Assembly: GCA_030433215.1 (NCBI GenBank)
Contig: JAUIMC010000004.1
Location: 124,001-188,000, forward strand
Direction of reading: 5' to 3'
DNA: 64,000 bases
Source: Alphaproteobacteria bacterium
GTDB taxonomy: Bacteria; Pseudomonadota; Alphaproteobacteria; Caulobacterales; Parvularculaceae
Shown here: positions 26,144 through 34,925 of the stretch, piece after piece
Layout of the letters: every line of letters begins with the position of its first letter
Position numbering within the stretch: the stretch's first letter is position 1
Position numbers and translations under genes: made by a program
The notes under the pieces: model-generated
What the model was told of the DNA's origin: nothing
The model's input: the letters and a program-made list of their open reading frames with translations, nothing else
Database searches by the model: none

Positions 26144-26731
26144 TCATTCTTTTGGCGGACGCGGCGTCTTGCCCTTCCCCAGCAGGGGCGAAATCAGGTC
26201 CACCGCTTTGGTTCCCATACGGATCAAAGGAAGCAGGCGCGATTTCGGCAGCTTGTTCATCTGCGCATACCAGCCGTCGAGAAGCGCGATCAACTCCTGC
26301 AGATCGGAAAGGCGTTTCACCGCCGCCTCGCCCGAGGCCGGGTCTTCCTTCGCATCGGTGAGACAGGCGTTCAGCACTTTCGCGGCCGGGTCGAGCTCGC
26401 GGGCTTTGCGCATGGCGACGATACGCGAGACCATCTCCCACATGTCGCTTTCCGCCTCGAAATGGTCGCGGCGATCGCCGGCGACCGGCGCGCGGCGAAT
26501 GAGATTCCAGGTCAGAAGCTCTTTCACGGAGTTCGAAACATTGGAGCGCGCGAGGCCGAGCGCCTCGGCGATCTCTTCGGCGTTGAGGGGCCGGTCGCTG
26601 ACCATGAGCAGCGCATGGATCTGCGCCACGGAGCGGTTCACGCCCCACTGCCCGCCGAGATCGCCCCAGTGAAGCACAAAGCGCCTGATAGCAGGGCTCA
26701 GCTCGACATCATTTTCAGTAATTTCTGTCAT
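26144..26731 (-). CDS. GbsR/MarR family transcriptional regulator
   Basis: A 195-residue repressor-type protein. The N-terminal RRFVLHWGDLGGQWGVNRSVAQIHALL leads into a winged helix, EEIAEALGLARSNVSNSVKELLTWNLIRRAPVAGDRRDHFEAESDMWEMV (about residues 50-105), which is the GbsR signature. The helical C-terminal part would dimerise or bind ligand. Effectors in this family vary (choline and others), so none is assigned. There is no ribosome-binding site; the start codon sits inside a perfect palindrome and at the predicted transcription start, implying a leaderless, self-regulated message. Confidence 0.88.
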   Translation of the reverse strand: MTEITENDVELSPAIRRFVLHWGDLGGQWGVNRSVAQIHALLMVSDRPLNAEEIAEALGLARSNVSNSVKELLTWNLIRRAPVAGDRRDHFEAESDMWEMVSRIVAMRKARELDPAAKVLNACLTDAKEDPASGEAAVKRLSDLQELIALLDGWYAQMNKLPKSRLLPLIRMGTKAVDLISPLLGKGKTPRPPKE

Positions 26732-26741
26732 GACAGAAATT
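26720..26741. promoter_or_regulatory. Perfect 22-base palindrome over the gbsR-like start codon (candidate operator)
   Basis: AATTTCTGTCA and its exact reverse complement TGACAGAAATT meet without a spacer. The ATG of the regulator gene (26731) is at the centre, and the predicted -10 element overlaps one half-site. Binding of a winged-helix dimer here would block both RNA polymerase and translation, the arrangement expected for tight self-repression. The divergent cysD start is 171 bases away, so an effect on cysD is possible but not shown. Confidence 0.65.
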
Positions 26742-26767
26742 TAGGAAATTAAGGCCCTGTTGTCAAT
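26738..26767 (-). promoter_or_regulatory. Predicted sigma-70 promoter of the gbsR-like gene
   Basis: On the minus strand a consensus TTGACA (26767-26762) is followed 18 bases later by TAAATT (26743-26738). The expected transcription start then falls at or within a base or two of 26731, the A of the start codon, predicting a leaderless mRNA. The weak -10 makes the assignment provisional. Confidence 0.5.
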
Positions 26768-26911
26768 CAAAGTCCTATGCAGAAAGCCGCGTTGGAAATT
26801 TCCCACGAATTTTCACAAATTCGGCAGGGAACTTGCAAATCCCACGCGCTTATGCTGTGAAACGTCGCGAATGCGGACAGAAACCGAATAAAGTCGTGGG
26901 GCAATTCCCAA

Positions 26912-28084
26912 ATGTCGGAAATCACCAGTCTTCTCGCCGAGGCCAAAGCCGCCGCCGAAACCACCGGCCTTTCCCTTTCCACCGTGAGCCGCAAGCTCTT
27001 CAATGACGGCAAGGCCATCGCCCGGCTCGAGGCCGGCGGCCAGTGCACGCTGAAGACGCTGGAAACGGCCCGCACGCGCCTCGCCGAGCTTCAGTCCGGC
27101 GCGAGCGCGAAAACCGCCGCCCCGGCGGCGCCCGAGCTCGAAACCCCGGGCCTCGCCGCCAATGACGAGACCGGTCTTCTGTCGCCGGCGACCATGACCC
27201 ATCTCGACCGGCTCGAGGCGGAGTCGATCCACATCATGCGCGAGGTCGCTTCCGAAGCCGAAAATCCGGTGATGCTCTATTCCGTCGGCAAGGACTCGGC
27301 GGTGATGCTGCATCTTGCGATGAAGGCGTTCTATCCGTCGAAACCGCCCTTCCCGGTCATGCATGTGGACACCACCTGGAAGTTCCGGGAGATGATCAAG
27401 TTCCGCGACGAGATGACCGCGAAGCTCGGCCTCGATCTCATCGTCCACATCAACCAGGAAGGCGTCGAACAAGGCGTCGGCCCGTTCACCCACGGCTCGC
27501 AGCTCCACACCGACATCATGAAGACGCAAGGCCTGAAACAGGCGCTCGATAAATACAAGTTCGACGCGGCTTTCGGCGGCGCGCGCCGCGACGAGGAAAA
27601 ATCCCGCGCCAAGGAGCGCATCTTCTCCTTCCGTTCGCGCGAGCATCGCTGGGACCCGAAAAATCAGCGCCCGGAGCTCTGGAACATCTACAACACACGC
27701 ATCAACAAGGGCGAATCGATCCGCGTCTTCCCGCTCTCCAACTGGACCGAGCTCGATATCTGGCAATATATCTACCGCGAGAGCATTCCCATCGTGCCGC
27801 TTTATTACGCCGCGGAGCGTCCCGTTGTGGAGCGCGACGGCGCCCTCATCATGGTCGATGACGACCGCATGCCGCTCGACGGCGCGAAACCGAAACTGGA
27901 AATGGTGCGCTTCCGCACGCTCGGCTGCTATCCGCTGACCGGCGCCGTGCGCTCCACTGCGACGACGCTGCCCGAGATCATCAAGGAAATGCTGGTCGCC
28001 ACCACCTCCGAGCGCCAGGGCCGGGTCATCGACCACGACCAGGCCGCCTCCATGGAGAAGAAGAAACAGGAAGGGTATTTCTAA
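26912..28084 (+). CDS. cysD: Sulfate adenylyltransferase subunit 2 with N-terminal HTH-like extension
   Basis: A 390-residue protein. Residues about 95-390 are standard CysD ([17 protein letters not shown], the PP-loop [34 protein letters not shown]), forming APS from ATP and sulfate with CysN. The first 60 residues are extra: [20 protein letters not shown] then [21 protein letters not shown], resembling a small XRE-like helix-turn-helix found in alphaproteobacterial and phage proteins. An Ala/Pro linker (60-94) joins them. No stop or ribosome-binding site separates the parts; an internal ATG at 27194 would give CysD alone. Followed by cysNC with a TAATG overlap. Confidence 0.93.
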   Translation: MSEITSLLAEAKAAAETTGLSLSTVSRKLFNDGKAIARLEAGGQCTLKTLETARTRLAELQSGASAKTAAPAAPELETPGLAANDETGLLSPATMTHLDRLEAESIHIMREVASEAENPVMLYSVGKDSAVMLHLAMKAFYPSKPPFPVMHVDTTWKFREMIKFRDEMTAKLGLDLIVHINQEGVEQGVGPFTHGSQLHTDIMKTQGLKQALDKYKFDAAFGGARRDEEKSRAKERIFSFRSREHRWDPKNQRPELWNIYNTRINKGESIRVFPLSNWTELDIWQYIYRESIPIVPLYYAAERPVVERDGALIMVDDDRMPLDGAKPKLEMVRFRTLGCYPLTGAVRSTATTLPEIIKEMLVATTSERQGRVIDHDQAASMEKKKQEGYF

Positions 28085-29988
28085 TGTCAGTTGCGGCCCT
28101 CAAACCCTCCGACGACGTCATCGAATATCTCGCGGCGCATGAGAAGAAATCCATGCTGCGCTTCATCACCTGCGGCAGCGTGGACGACGGCAAGTCGACC
28201 CTGATCGGGCGCCTGCTCTACGATTCGAAGCTTCTCTATGACGACCAGATTTCGGCGCTCGAAAGCGACACCAAGAAACACGGCACGCAAGGCGAGAAGA
28301 TCGACTTCGCGCTGCTCGTCGACGGCCTCGCCGCCGAACGCGAACAGGGCATCACCATCGACGTCGCCTACCGCTTCTTCTCGACCGAGAAACGCAAATT
28401 CATCGTCGCCGACACGCCCGGCCACGAACAATACACCCGCAACATGGCGACCGGCGCCTCGACGGCGGATCTCGCGGTCATCCTTGTCGACGCGCGCAAG
28501 GGCGTCCTGACCCAGACCCGCCGCCACTCCTTCATCGTCTCCCTGCTCGGCATCCGGCATATCGTCGTCGCCATCAACAAGATGGACCTCGTCGATTATT
28601 CCGAAAGCACTTTCGACAAGATCGAGGCCGATTACCGCGCCTTCGCCAAGGATCTCGGCTTCGAGTCCATCACCTGCATCCCGATGTCGGCGCTCGAAGG
28701 CGTCAACATTACGAAGCAGAGCAGCGAAACCGGCTGGTATCAGGGCTGCGCGCTCCTCCCCTATCTCGAAACGGTCAAGGTGCGCGGGCGCCTCGACGAA
28801 AAGCCCTTCCGCCTGCCCGTGCAATGGGTGAACCGGCCCAATCTCGATTTCCGCGGCTTTTCCGGCACCGTCGCCAGCGGCGCGGTCCGCCCCGGGGACG
28901 AGATTGTCGTCCTGCCCTCGGCCAAGCGCTCGAAGGTGAAGTCCATCGTCACCAAGGACGGCGATCTCGCCGAGGCGCGTCCCGACATGGCGGTAACGCT
29001 GACGCTTGAAGACGAGATCGACATTTCCCGCGGCGACGTCATCTGCGCCGGCAAGGCGCCGGCGGAACAGACCGACCAGTTCGCCGCGCATCTTCTGTGG
29101 ATGGGCGAAGACGCGCTCTATCCCGGCCGGCAATATCTCCTGAAGACCGCAAACCGCACCATCCCCGCGACGGTGACGGAGCTGAAGCATAAGGTCAACG
29201 TCAACACGCTGGAGCACATGTCCGGCAAGACCATGGCGCTCAATGAAGTCGGCTTCTGCAATTTCAACCTGGCCCAGCCCATCGCCTTCGACCCCTACAA
29301 GGACAATCCGAAAACGGGCTCGTTCATCCTGATCGACCGGCGCACCAACGCCACCATCGGCGTCGGCATGATCGACTTCTCCCTGCGCCGGGCGAAAAAC
29401 GTCCACTGGCAGGATCTCGACGTCAACAAATCGGCGCGCGCTTCTGCCAAGCACCAGAAGCCATGCGTGTTGTGGTTCACCGGCCTTTCGGGCTCGGGCA
29501 AATCGACGGTCGCCAACCTCGTCGAGAAACGCCTCCACGATATGGGCCGGCACACCTATACGCTCGACGGCGACAATGTGCGCCACGGCCTCAACAAGGA
29601 TCTCGGCTTCACCGATGCGGATCGGGTGGAAAACATCCGCCGCGTCGGCGAAACGGCGAAGCTGATGGTGGACGCCGGGCTGATCGTCCTCGTTTCCTTC
29701 ATCTCGCCCTTCCAGTCGGAGCGGCGCATGGCGCGCGAAGTGGTCGAAGACGGCGAGTTCGTCGAGGTCTATGTCTCGACGCCGCTCGAGGTTTGCGAAC
29801 AGCGCGACGTCAAGGGGCTCTACGCCAGGGCGCGGCGCGGCGAGATCAAGAACTTCACCGGCATCGACAGCGGGTATGAAGCGCCGGAGAACGCCGAACT
29901 CGATCTCAACACGGCCGAGATGTCCGCTGAGGACGCGGCGAACCGCATCGTCGAGTATCTGGAGGCAAACGGCTATCTGGCGGGGTAA
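28084..29988 (+). CDS. cysNC: Bifunctional sulfate adenylyltransferase subunit 1 / adenylylsulfate kinase
   Basis: A 634-residue fusion. Residues about 1-440 are CysN, a GTPase with [19 protein letters not shown] (G1), [17 protein letters not shown] (G3) and NKMDLVDYS (G4), which drives APS formation with CysD. Residues about 455-634 are CysC, APS kinase, with [20 protein letters not shown] and the [20 protein letters not shown] substrate block, giving PAPS. The fused form is common in alphaproteobacteria. Its start overlaps the cysD stop by one base. No PAPS reductase genes occur in the window. Confidence 0.96.
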   Translation: MSVAALKPSDDVIEYLAAHEKKSMLRFITCGSVDDGKSTLIGRLLYDSKLLYDDQISALESDTKKHGTQGEKIDFALLVDGLAAEREQGITIDVAYRFFSTEKRKFIVADTPGHEQYTRNMATGASTADLAVILVDARKGVLTQTRRHSFIVSLLGIRHIVVAINKMDLVDYSESTFDKIEADYRAFAKDLGFESITCIPMSALEGVNITKQSSETGWYQGCALLPYLETVKVRGRLDEKPFRLPVQWVNRPNLDFRGFSGTVASGAVRPGDEIVVLPSAKRSKVKSIVTKDGDLAEARPDMAVTLTLEDEIDISRGDVICAGKAPAEQTDQFAAHLLWMGEDALYPGRQYLLKTANRTIPATVTELKHKVNVNTLEHMSGKTMALNEVGFCNFNLAQPIAFDPYKDNPKTGSFILIDRRTNATIGVGMIDFSLRRAKNVHWQDLDVNKSARASAKHQKPCVLWFTGLSGSGKSTVANLVEKRLHDMGRHTYTLDGDNVRHGLNKDLGFTDADRVENIRRVGETAKLMVDAGLIVLVSFISPFQSERRMAREVVEDGEFVEVYVSTPLEVCEQRDVKGLYARARRGEIKNFTGIDSGYEAPENAELDLNTAEMSAEDAANRIVEYLEANGYLAG

Positions 29989-29994
29989 GCGGCC

Positions 29995-30759
29995 TTACCG
30001 CGCCAGCATCCATAGCCCCATGGCGACCATCATCAGGTTTTCGGTGAGCGAGACGGCGCCAAGCGGCACATTCGAGTCGCCGCCGACGCAGGCGCATTTG
30101 AGCTCGCGCTTGTCGAGATAGACCGCCTTGAAGACCGACACGGCGCCGACCGCGCCGATGAATATCGCCAGCGGCGCGGCGAACCAGATTAGCGCGCCCG
30201 CGATCATCAACACGCCCGCCACCCCTTCCGCGAAGGGATAGACATAGGCGTAGCGCACGAAACGCTGCGCCAGGAGATCGTAGCCGAGAAACTGGTTCGT
30301 GAAACCTTCAAGATCGCGCAGTTTCTGAACGGCGAGAAGGCACATGCTGAAGGCGATGAACCATTCAACAACCCGCATGCTGAAAAGACCGCCCGTCAGC
30401 GCCCGGTGCGCCGCCAGCGCCATTAACAGGGCCATGGCGAAAATCACGAGCACCGGCGTATAGGTCGTCTCGTCCGCATCGGATTTGGCGCCGCCGAAAT
30501 AGGCTTTCAGCGCGTCATAGCCGCCAATCCGCTCGCCGCCGATAAAAGTCTGCGGCGTCGTTTCCACATTGTGCTTTTCCTGAAAAGCGTCCGTCGCCGC
30601 GCGCGAGCGCAGATGATAGTCCTCGATCTCATAGCCCTGGCGCTCCAGAAGCGCTTTCGACTTCAGCCCGAACGGGCAGATATGATCCGGGGTCACCATG
30701 CGGTAAAGCGCGGCGCGTTTTGTTTTTGCCTGTGTTCCCTCAAGCGCTGCGTCACTCAT
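29995..30759 (-). CDS. Glutaredoxin domain fused to MauE/DoxX-like membrane domain
   Basis: A 254-residue protein. Residues about 15-90 form a glutaredoxin fold with CPFGLKSKALLERQGYEIEDYHL and the cis-Pro segment TTPQTFIGGERIGGYDAL; only one cysteine is in the active-site motif, so it would act as a monothiol type. Residues about 100-254 hold four hydrophobic segments of MauE type, with a CACVGGDSN loop between the last two carrying two more cysteines. A role in thiol transfer across or at the membrane is inferred. It overlaps the end of the DUF305 gene by 8 bases. Confidence 0.82.
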   Translation of the reverse strand: MSDAALEGTQAKTKRAALYRMVTPDHICPFGLKSKALLERQGYEIEDYHLRSRAATDAFQEKHNVETTPQTFIGGERIGGYDALKAYFGGAKSDADETTYTPVLVIFAMALLMALAAHRALTGGLFSMRVVEWFIAFSMCLLAVQKLRDLEGFTNQFLGYDLLAQRFVRYAYVYPFAEGVAGVLMIAGALIWFAAPLAIFIGAVGAVSVFKAVYLDKRELKCACVGGDSNVPLGAVSLTENLMMVAMGLWMLAR

Positions 30760-31315
30760 CGGAAGCCTGCCTTTCCGTCAGGGGGTGCTCTTCTTTCACC
30801 CGGCCCTCGAAGACCGGAACCGCGCGCGCTTTGGCGTCGGCCTCTGTCGTCGCGGGCCCGTTGCGGCGGATGTCCTGGATCAGCCAGTTCATTTCCTTAA
30901 TTTCCTTGCGCTGGGCGCGGATGATGTCGTCCGCCAGCTTGCGCACGCGCAAATCCCTGATCTGCGCGCGCTCGCTCGTCAGAATGGCGATCGAGTGGTG
31001 CGGGATCATGCCTTCCATATAAGCGCGGTCGCCGACCAGCGCCTGGCTTCGCACCAGCCATGTCGCGGCGAGCAGCATGATTGCGGCGCCTGCATAGATC
31101 GCGATGTTGAGCTTCTTGTTCTGATACATATGCAGCATGAAGCTCAGCATGACGAAGATCATGCCGGCGCCCATGATGAAGGTCATGTAGACCCGCGTTT
31201 CGCTGAAGCGCGCATGGCCCGGCGCATAGGTGTGAAGATACATCAGGAGAAACATCACCGTCATGGAGACGGCGATCATCGCGGCGAACCGCAGATATTT
31301 GGCTTTGTCGGTCAT
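30752..31315 (-). CDS. DUF305 membrane protein
   Basis: A 187-residue protein with three N-terminal membrane segments (about residues 9-27, 41-60, 69-88) and a DUF305 core: AYMEGMIPHHSIAILTSERAQIRDLRVRKLADDIIRAQRKEIKEMNWLI. The MIPHHSxAI motif is the family's conserved His pair, found in many proteins near metal-homeostasis genes, though metal binding is only inferred here. It is coupled to the glutaredoxin-MauE fusion, giving a two-gene leftward unit. Confidence 0.85.
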   Translation of the reverse strand: MTDKAKYLRFAAMIAVSMTVMFLLMYLHTYAPGHARFSETRVYMTFIMGAGMIFVMLSFMLHMYQNKKLNIAIYAGAAIMLLAATWLVRSQALVGDRAYMEGMIPHHSIAILTSERAQIRDLRVRKLADDIIRAQRKEIKEMNWLIQDIRRNGPATTEADAKARAVPVFEGRVKEEHPLTERQASDE

Positions 31316-31409
31316 TGTCAGCGCCAGCTCCCTTCCACCACCAAAAAGAGTGATGTTTATGGGAACGGCGTTGGGCGGCGGGAAGTTCCGTCCTTGAAGA
31401 AGAAACGCC

Positions 31410-32213
31410 TCAGGCGAAGGCGGCGGCGGCCCTGTCCCAGGCGTCCCGGCTTCCCGACACCAGAAGCGGGCGCCCGACGGTGAGCTGCGGCGCGTAAGGG
31501 CTGTTATCGTCGAGATAGGCGGCGCGCCCGCCGATTTCCCGCAGCAGGAGAACGCCGGCGGCGTGGTCCCAGGGATTCACCCGCGAATAGACGGCGAAAT
31601 CTTTTTCTCCGCGCGCGAGATGAATATAGGCGTAGGCGGAGCATCGGGCCCGCTCGCTCTCGAAGCGCGCTTTCAGGACCGCCATGATGCGGTCTTTCCA
31701 GGCCGGCGCCATGGAGTTCATGCCGCGATAGGCGCTCATCCGCTCTTGCGGCGCCGGCAACGGTCCTAACGGTTCGCCGCCCCATGTCGCGCCGTCGCCT
31801 TTCGATGCGATCGCGCAAGCGCGGTCGGGAATCGCGTAAATCCAGCCCTGGCGTATTTCGCCGTTTTCAACGAGCGCCACAATGGTGGCGAATTCGCGCT
31901 GCCCGTGGACGAAATTGCGCGTGCCGTCGAGAGGATCAACAATCCAGAAGGCGCCCCTTTCACGGTCAAGCCGCGAGACCAGCGAAGGATCGGCGGCGGC
32001 GCTCTCCTCGCCGATGAACGCCGCGCCCGGATAAAGCCCGTCAAGCGCCTTTTCGAGCCGCGCTTCGGCGGCGTGATCGGCGGCGGTGACGAAGTCCTGC
32101 GGGCCCGACTTCGTCGCGATGTCATGATCGGCCAGCGCCCCGAAACGGGGCATGATCTCTTCTTCCGCGATCTCGGCGATGAGCGCCGCGGCTTTGTCGG
32201 GATCGACGATCAT
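31410..32213 (-). CDS. Inositol monophosphatase family phosphatase
   Basis: A 267-residue Mg-dependent, Li-sensitive-type phosphatase. Metal-binding motifs are visible: DFVTAADHAAE, FIGEES, WIVDPLDGTRNFVHG (DP-x-DGT) and the late NPWDHAAGVLLLREIGG. The family includes inositol monophosphatase, histidinol phosphatase (HisN type) and 3'(2'),5'-bisphosphate nucleotidase; the sequence alone does not choose between them. It overlaps the stop of hflX by ATGA. Confidence 0.88.
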   Translation of the reverse strand: MIVDPDKAAALIAEIAEEEIMPRFGALADHDIATKSGPQDFVTAADHAAEARLEKALDGLYPGAAFIGEESAAADPSLVSRLDRERGAFWIVDPLDGTRNFVHGQREFATIVALVENGEIRQGWIYAIPDRACAIASKGDGATWGGEPLGPLPAPQERMSAYRGMNSMAPAWKDRIMAVLKARFESERARCSAYAYIHLARGEKDFAVYSRVNPWDHAAGVLLLREIGGRAAYLDDNSPYAPQLTVGRPLLVSGSRDAWDRAAAAFA

Positions 32214-33577
32214 GCGCGCTTTTCTGCAAGGCCGTCTTCAGGGGCGGCGACCGCTTGCGGATGCAGTTTGAGGAATTGCCCTTCGGTCTTTTTCGACATG
32301 CGCGCGGTGATAATGAGGTCTTCGCCGCTCGCCGCTTCGTCAAGAATGTCGGCGCGTTCATGAAGCCAGGCGCGCGCCGCGCCGAAGGGCGACGGCAGGC
32401 GAAGGGTCACGGTCTCGTGCTCGGCCGTCAGCGCCGCTTCGATCAGCGCCAGGAGGCGCTCAACGCCGTCCCCGGTCACGGCGGAAATCGCGGCGCCCAC
32501 CGGCGCGGCGAGCGTGCCGATCCGGCGGATTTCGGAGAGGCGCGCCACAGCCTCGGCGTCGAGGCGCTCGTCCTCATCGAGAAGATCGATCTTGTTGAGG
32601 GCTTCGATCACGGGCCTTGCATCATCGTCCTCGATGCCGAGCTCGCCGAGCACTTTCACCACATCGGCGCGCTGGGCGTCACTGTCGGGATGGGCGATGT
32701 CGCGCACATGAACGATGACGTCGGCCTCGAGCACCTCTTCAAGGGTCGCGCGAAACGCCGCCACCAGCTGCGTCGGCAGATCGGAGATGAAGCCCACCGT
32801 GTCGGAAAGGATCGCCCGCACGCCCGACGGCAGGTCGATGGCGCGCATGGTCGGATCGAGCGTCGCGAAAAGAAGATCCTCCGCCATGACACCCGATTGC
32901 GTGAGGCGGTTGAAAAGCGTCGACTTGCCGGCGTTGGTGTAGCCGACGAGCGCAATCACGGGGTGCGGCGCTTTTTTACGCTTGGCGCGCTGAAGGGTGC
33001 GCGTGTGCTGCACGTCTTCGAGTTTCTTCTTGAGGCGGACGATCTTGTCGTCGAGGGCGCGCCGGTCGCTTTCGATCTGGCGTTCGCCCGGACCGCCGAG
33101 AAAACCGGCGCCGCCGCGCTGGCGCTCGAGGTGGGTCCAGGAGCGCACCAGCCGCGAGCGCTGATAATTGAGATGGGCGAGATCGACCTGCAGCCGGCCT
33201 TCCGCCGTCTGCGCGCGGTCGCCGAAAATTTCCAGAATGAGCGCCGTGCGGTCGAGCACTTTCGCATCCCATTCGCGTTCGAGATTGCGGTGCTGCACCG
33301 GGGTCAAGGCGCCGTCGACAATGACCAGCGCCGGACGCGGCTCGAAACTGTCGAGTTTCGTCCTGATCTCCTCGACCTTGCCGGCCCCCATCAGCGTCGC
33401 CGGGCGCGGTTTCACGACAGGCGCGACGTCGGCGGCGACGATCTTGAGATCGATGGCCGCCGCGAGCCCCACGGCTTCTTCCAGCCGCGCCTCGGGATCG
33501 CGCAGGCCCTCCTCCCCGCGCAAGGCGGGGTGAACGACGATCGCATAGAGATTTTCAGCCGTTTTGGGGTCGGTCAT
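32210..33577 (-). CDS. hflX: Ribosome-associated GTPase HflX
   Basis: A 455-residue GTPase that rescues stalled or heat-damaged ribosomes. The N-terminal HflX-specific domain includes ATLMGAGKVEEI and the GGPGERQIESDRR glycine-rich segment. The G domain has GYTNAGKSTLFNRLT, DTVGFISDLP and NKIDLLD. The start at 33577 is chosen for normal length; only weak TTGGAT precedes it. hfq lies 104 bases upstream, the common hfq-hflX order of proteobacteria. Confidence 0.94.
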   Translation of the reverse strand: MTDPKTAENLYAIVVHPALRGEEGLRDPEARLEEAVGLAAAIDLKIVAADVAPVVKPRPATLMGAGKVEEIRTKLDSFEPRPALVIVDGALTPVQHRNLEREWDAKVLDRTALILEIFGDRAQTAEGRLQVDLAHLNYQRSRLVRSWTHLERQRGGAGFLGGPGERQIESDRRALDDKIVRLKKKLEDVQHTRTLQRAKRKKAPHPVIALVGYTNAGKSTLFNRLTQSGVMAEDLLFATLDPTMRAIDLPSGVRAILSDTVGFISDLPTQLVAAFRATLEEVLEADVIVHVRDIAHPDSDAQRADVVKVLGELGIEDDDARPVIEALNKIDLLDEDERLDAEAVARLSEIRRIGTLAAPVGAAISAVTGDGVERLLALIEAALTAEHETVTLRLPSPFGAARAWLHERADILDEAASGEDLIITARMSKKTEGQFLKLHPQAVAAPEDGLAEKRA

Positions 33578-33681
33578 ATCCAATGCACCAGCGCGCGGCC
33601 CGCGCAAGAACGGGGGCCGCTAAAGGGCTCACCATTTTCCAGTATCGAACGCCGCGCAAGCCTCACGCGTTCCGGCAGGGA

Positions 33682-33921
33682 TTATTCACCCTCTTCGCCG
33701 TCCCAGAGCGTGACCGGGGACTGCGGCATGACCGTGGAAATCGCGTGCTTGTAGACAAGCTGGGCGTGGCCGTCGCGTTTCAACAACACGCAGAAATTGT
33801 CGAACCAGCTGACGATGCCCTGCAATTTCACGCCGTTAACGAGAAAAATCGTCACCGGGATCTTCGTCTTGCGAACGTGATTCAGGAACGTGTCCTGTAA
33901 GTTTTGCTTCTTTTCCGTCAT
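33682..33921 (-). CDS. hfq: RNA chaperone Hfq
   Basis: A 79-residue Sm-like protein matching alphaproteobacterial Hfq. Sm1 is [18 protein letters not shown] and Sm2 is the YKHAIS segment, close to the canonical YKHAIST; the N-terminal QNLQDTFLN block contacts U-rich RNA. It forms a hexamer pairing small RNAs with mRNAs. The 145-base gap from the upstream aminotransferase gene is AT-richer and contains a TATGAT at 33972-33967 on the minus strand, so hfq may have its own promoter. Confidence 0.96.
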   Translation of the reverse strand: MTEKKQNLQDTFLNHVRKTKIPVTIFLVNGVKLQGIVSWFDNFCVLLKRDGHAQLVYKHAISTVMPQSPVTLWDGEEGE

Positions 33922-34066
33922 TTATCCCGCTTCTCCGAGTCGGTTGGTTTTTATTGCAGCGCAGCAATCATACTGACTTGGAAAATCCGGGCTTGCAACT
34001 GGTTTGACAGCCGGAAACGCCAAGTTGCGCATTTTGACGCTAATTTGGGGACAAAAGGGCGGCTTT

Positions 34067-34921
34067 TCAGCCGTTTGCGGCCTTTGCCTTGTAGGCTTCC
34101 CGAAGCCGCCGGGCGACCGGGCCGGGGCTGCCTGAGCCGATTCGGGTCCCGTCGATGGAAATGACGGGCATCACGAAAGAGCTCGCGGAGGTCAAAAACG
34201 CCTCCTTTGCGGCCTTCGCCTCCTCCAGGGTGAACGGCCGCTCGATCACCTTGATCTGGAGCTCCTCGGCGCAGGCGATGACGGTCTGGCGGGTGATGCC
34301 CCCGAGGATCGCCTCGGCTTTCGGATGGGTAATCAGCGCCCCGGTCTCGTCGATGATCCAGGCGTTGGAGGACGAGCATTCGGTGACATGGCCGTCGCGC
34401 ACCAGGAGCGCCTCATAGGCGCCGGCCTCGCTCGCGGCCTGTTTGGCGAGCGCGTTCGGCAACAGCCCGGTGGTCTTGATGTCGACCCGGCCCCAGCGGA
34501 TGTCGGGCTGGCTGATGACGGCGACGCCTTTTTCGGCGCGGGCGTCGCTCTGGCGAATGTCGAAACGGCGCGCGGTGACGACGAGAGACGGCGGCGTTCC
34601 TTCCGGCGGGAAGGAATGATTGCGCGGCGCGACGCCCCGCGTCACCTGCATATAGACGAGCGCGTTTTTCAAACGGTTGCGCCGCAGGATTTCCTTCATC
34701 ACGACTTGCAGCGCGGCGCGGTCCATGGGCGCGGCGATTTTCAGCGCGCCGAGCGAACGCTCCAGCCGCGCAAGGTGGCCTTCGAGGTCCCAATAGCCGC
34801 CGTCCATGACGATGCAGACTTCATAGACGCTGTCGGAAAACTGATAGCCGCGGTCTTCCACATGAACGCTTGCGCGCGATTGCGGAAGATAACGGCCATT
34901 GACGTAAGCGATGCGCGGCAT
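34067..34921 (-). CDS. dat: D-amino acid aminotransferase (class IV PLP enzyme)
   Basis: A 284-residue fold-type IV PLP enzyme. RIAYVNGRYLPQSRASVHVEDRGYQFSDSVYEV opens the family, the catalytic lysine is in DIKTTGLLPNALAKQ and the phosphate-binding SSSNAWII and GGITRQTV motifs follow. Length and the VEDRGYQFSD motif favour D-alanine (D-amino acid) aminotransferase over branched-chain transaminase. It starts 4 bases after trkH and is usual in this alphaproteobacterial cluster. Confidence 0.88.
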   Translation of the reverse strand: MPRIAYVNGRYLPQSRASVHVEDRGYQFSDSVYEVCIVMDGGYWDLEGHLARLERSLGALKIAAPMDRAALQVVMKEILRRNRLKNALVYMQVTRGVAPRNHSFPPEGTPPSLVVTARRFDIRQSDARAEKGVAVISQPDIRWGRVDIKTTGLLPNALAKQAASEAGAYEALLVRDGHVTECSSSNAWIIDETGALITHPKAEAILGGITRQTVIACAEELQIKVIERPFTLEEAKAAKEAFLTSASSFVMPVISIDGTRIGSGSPGPVARRLREAYKAKAANG

Positions 34922-34925
34922 GAGG

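Noticed and set aside
27194-28084. Starting CysD at the internal ATG 27194
   Set aside because: There is no ribosome-binding site there, and the upstream 94 codons read as protein with a plausible domain in the same frame. Kept only as an alternative in the cysD entry.
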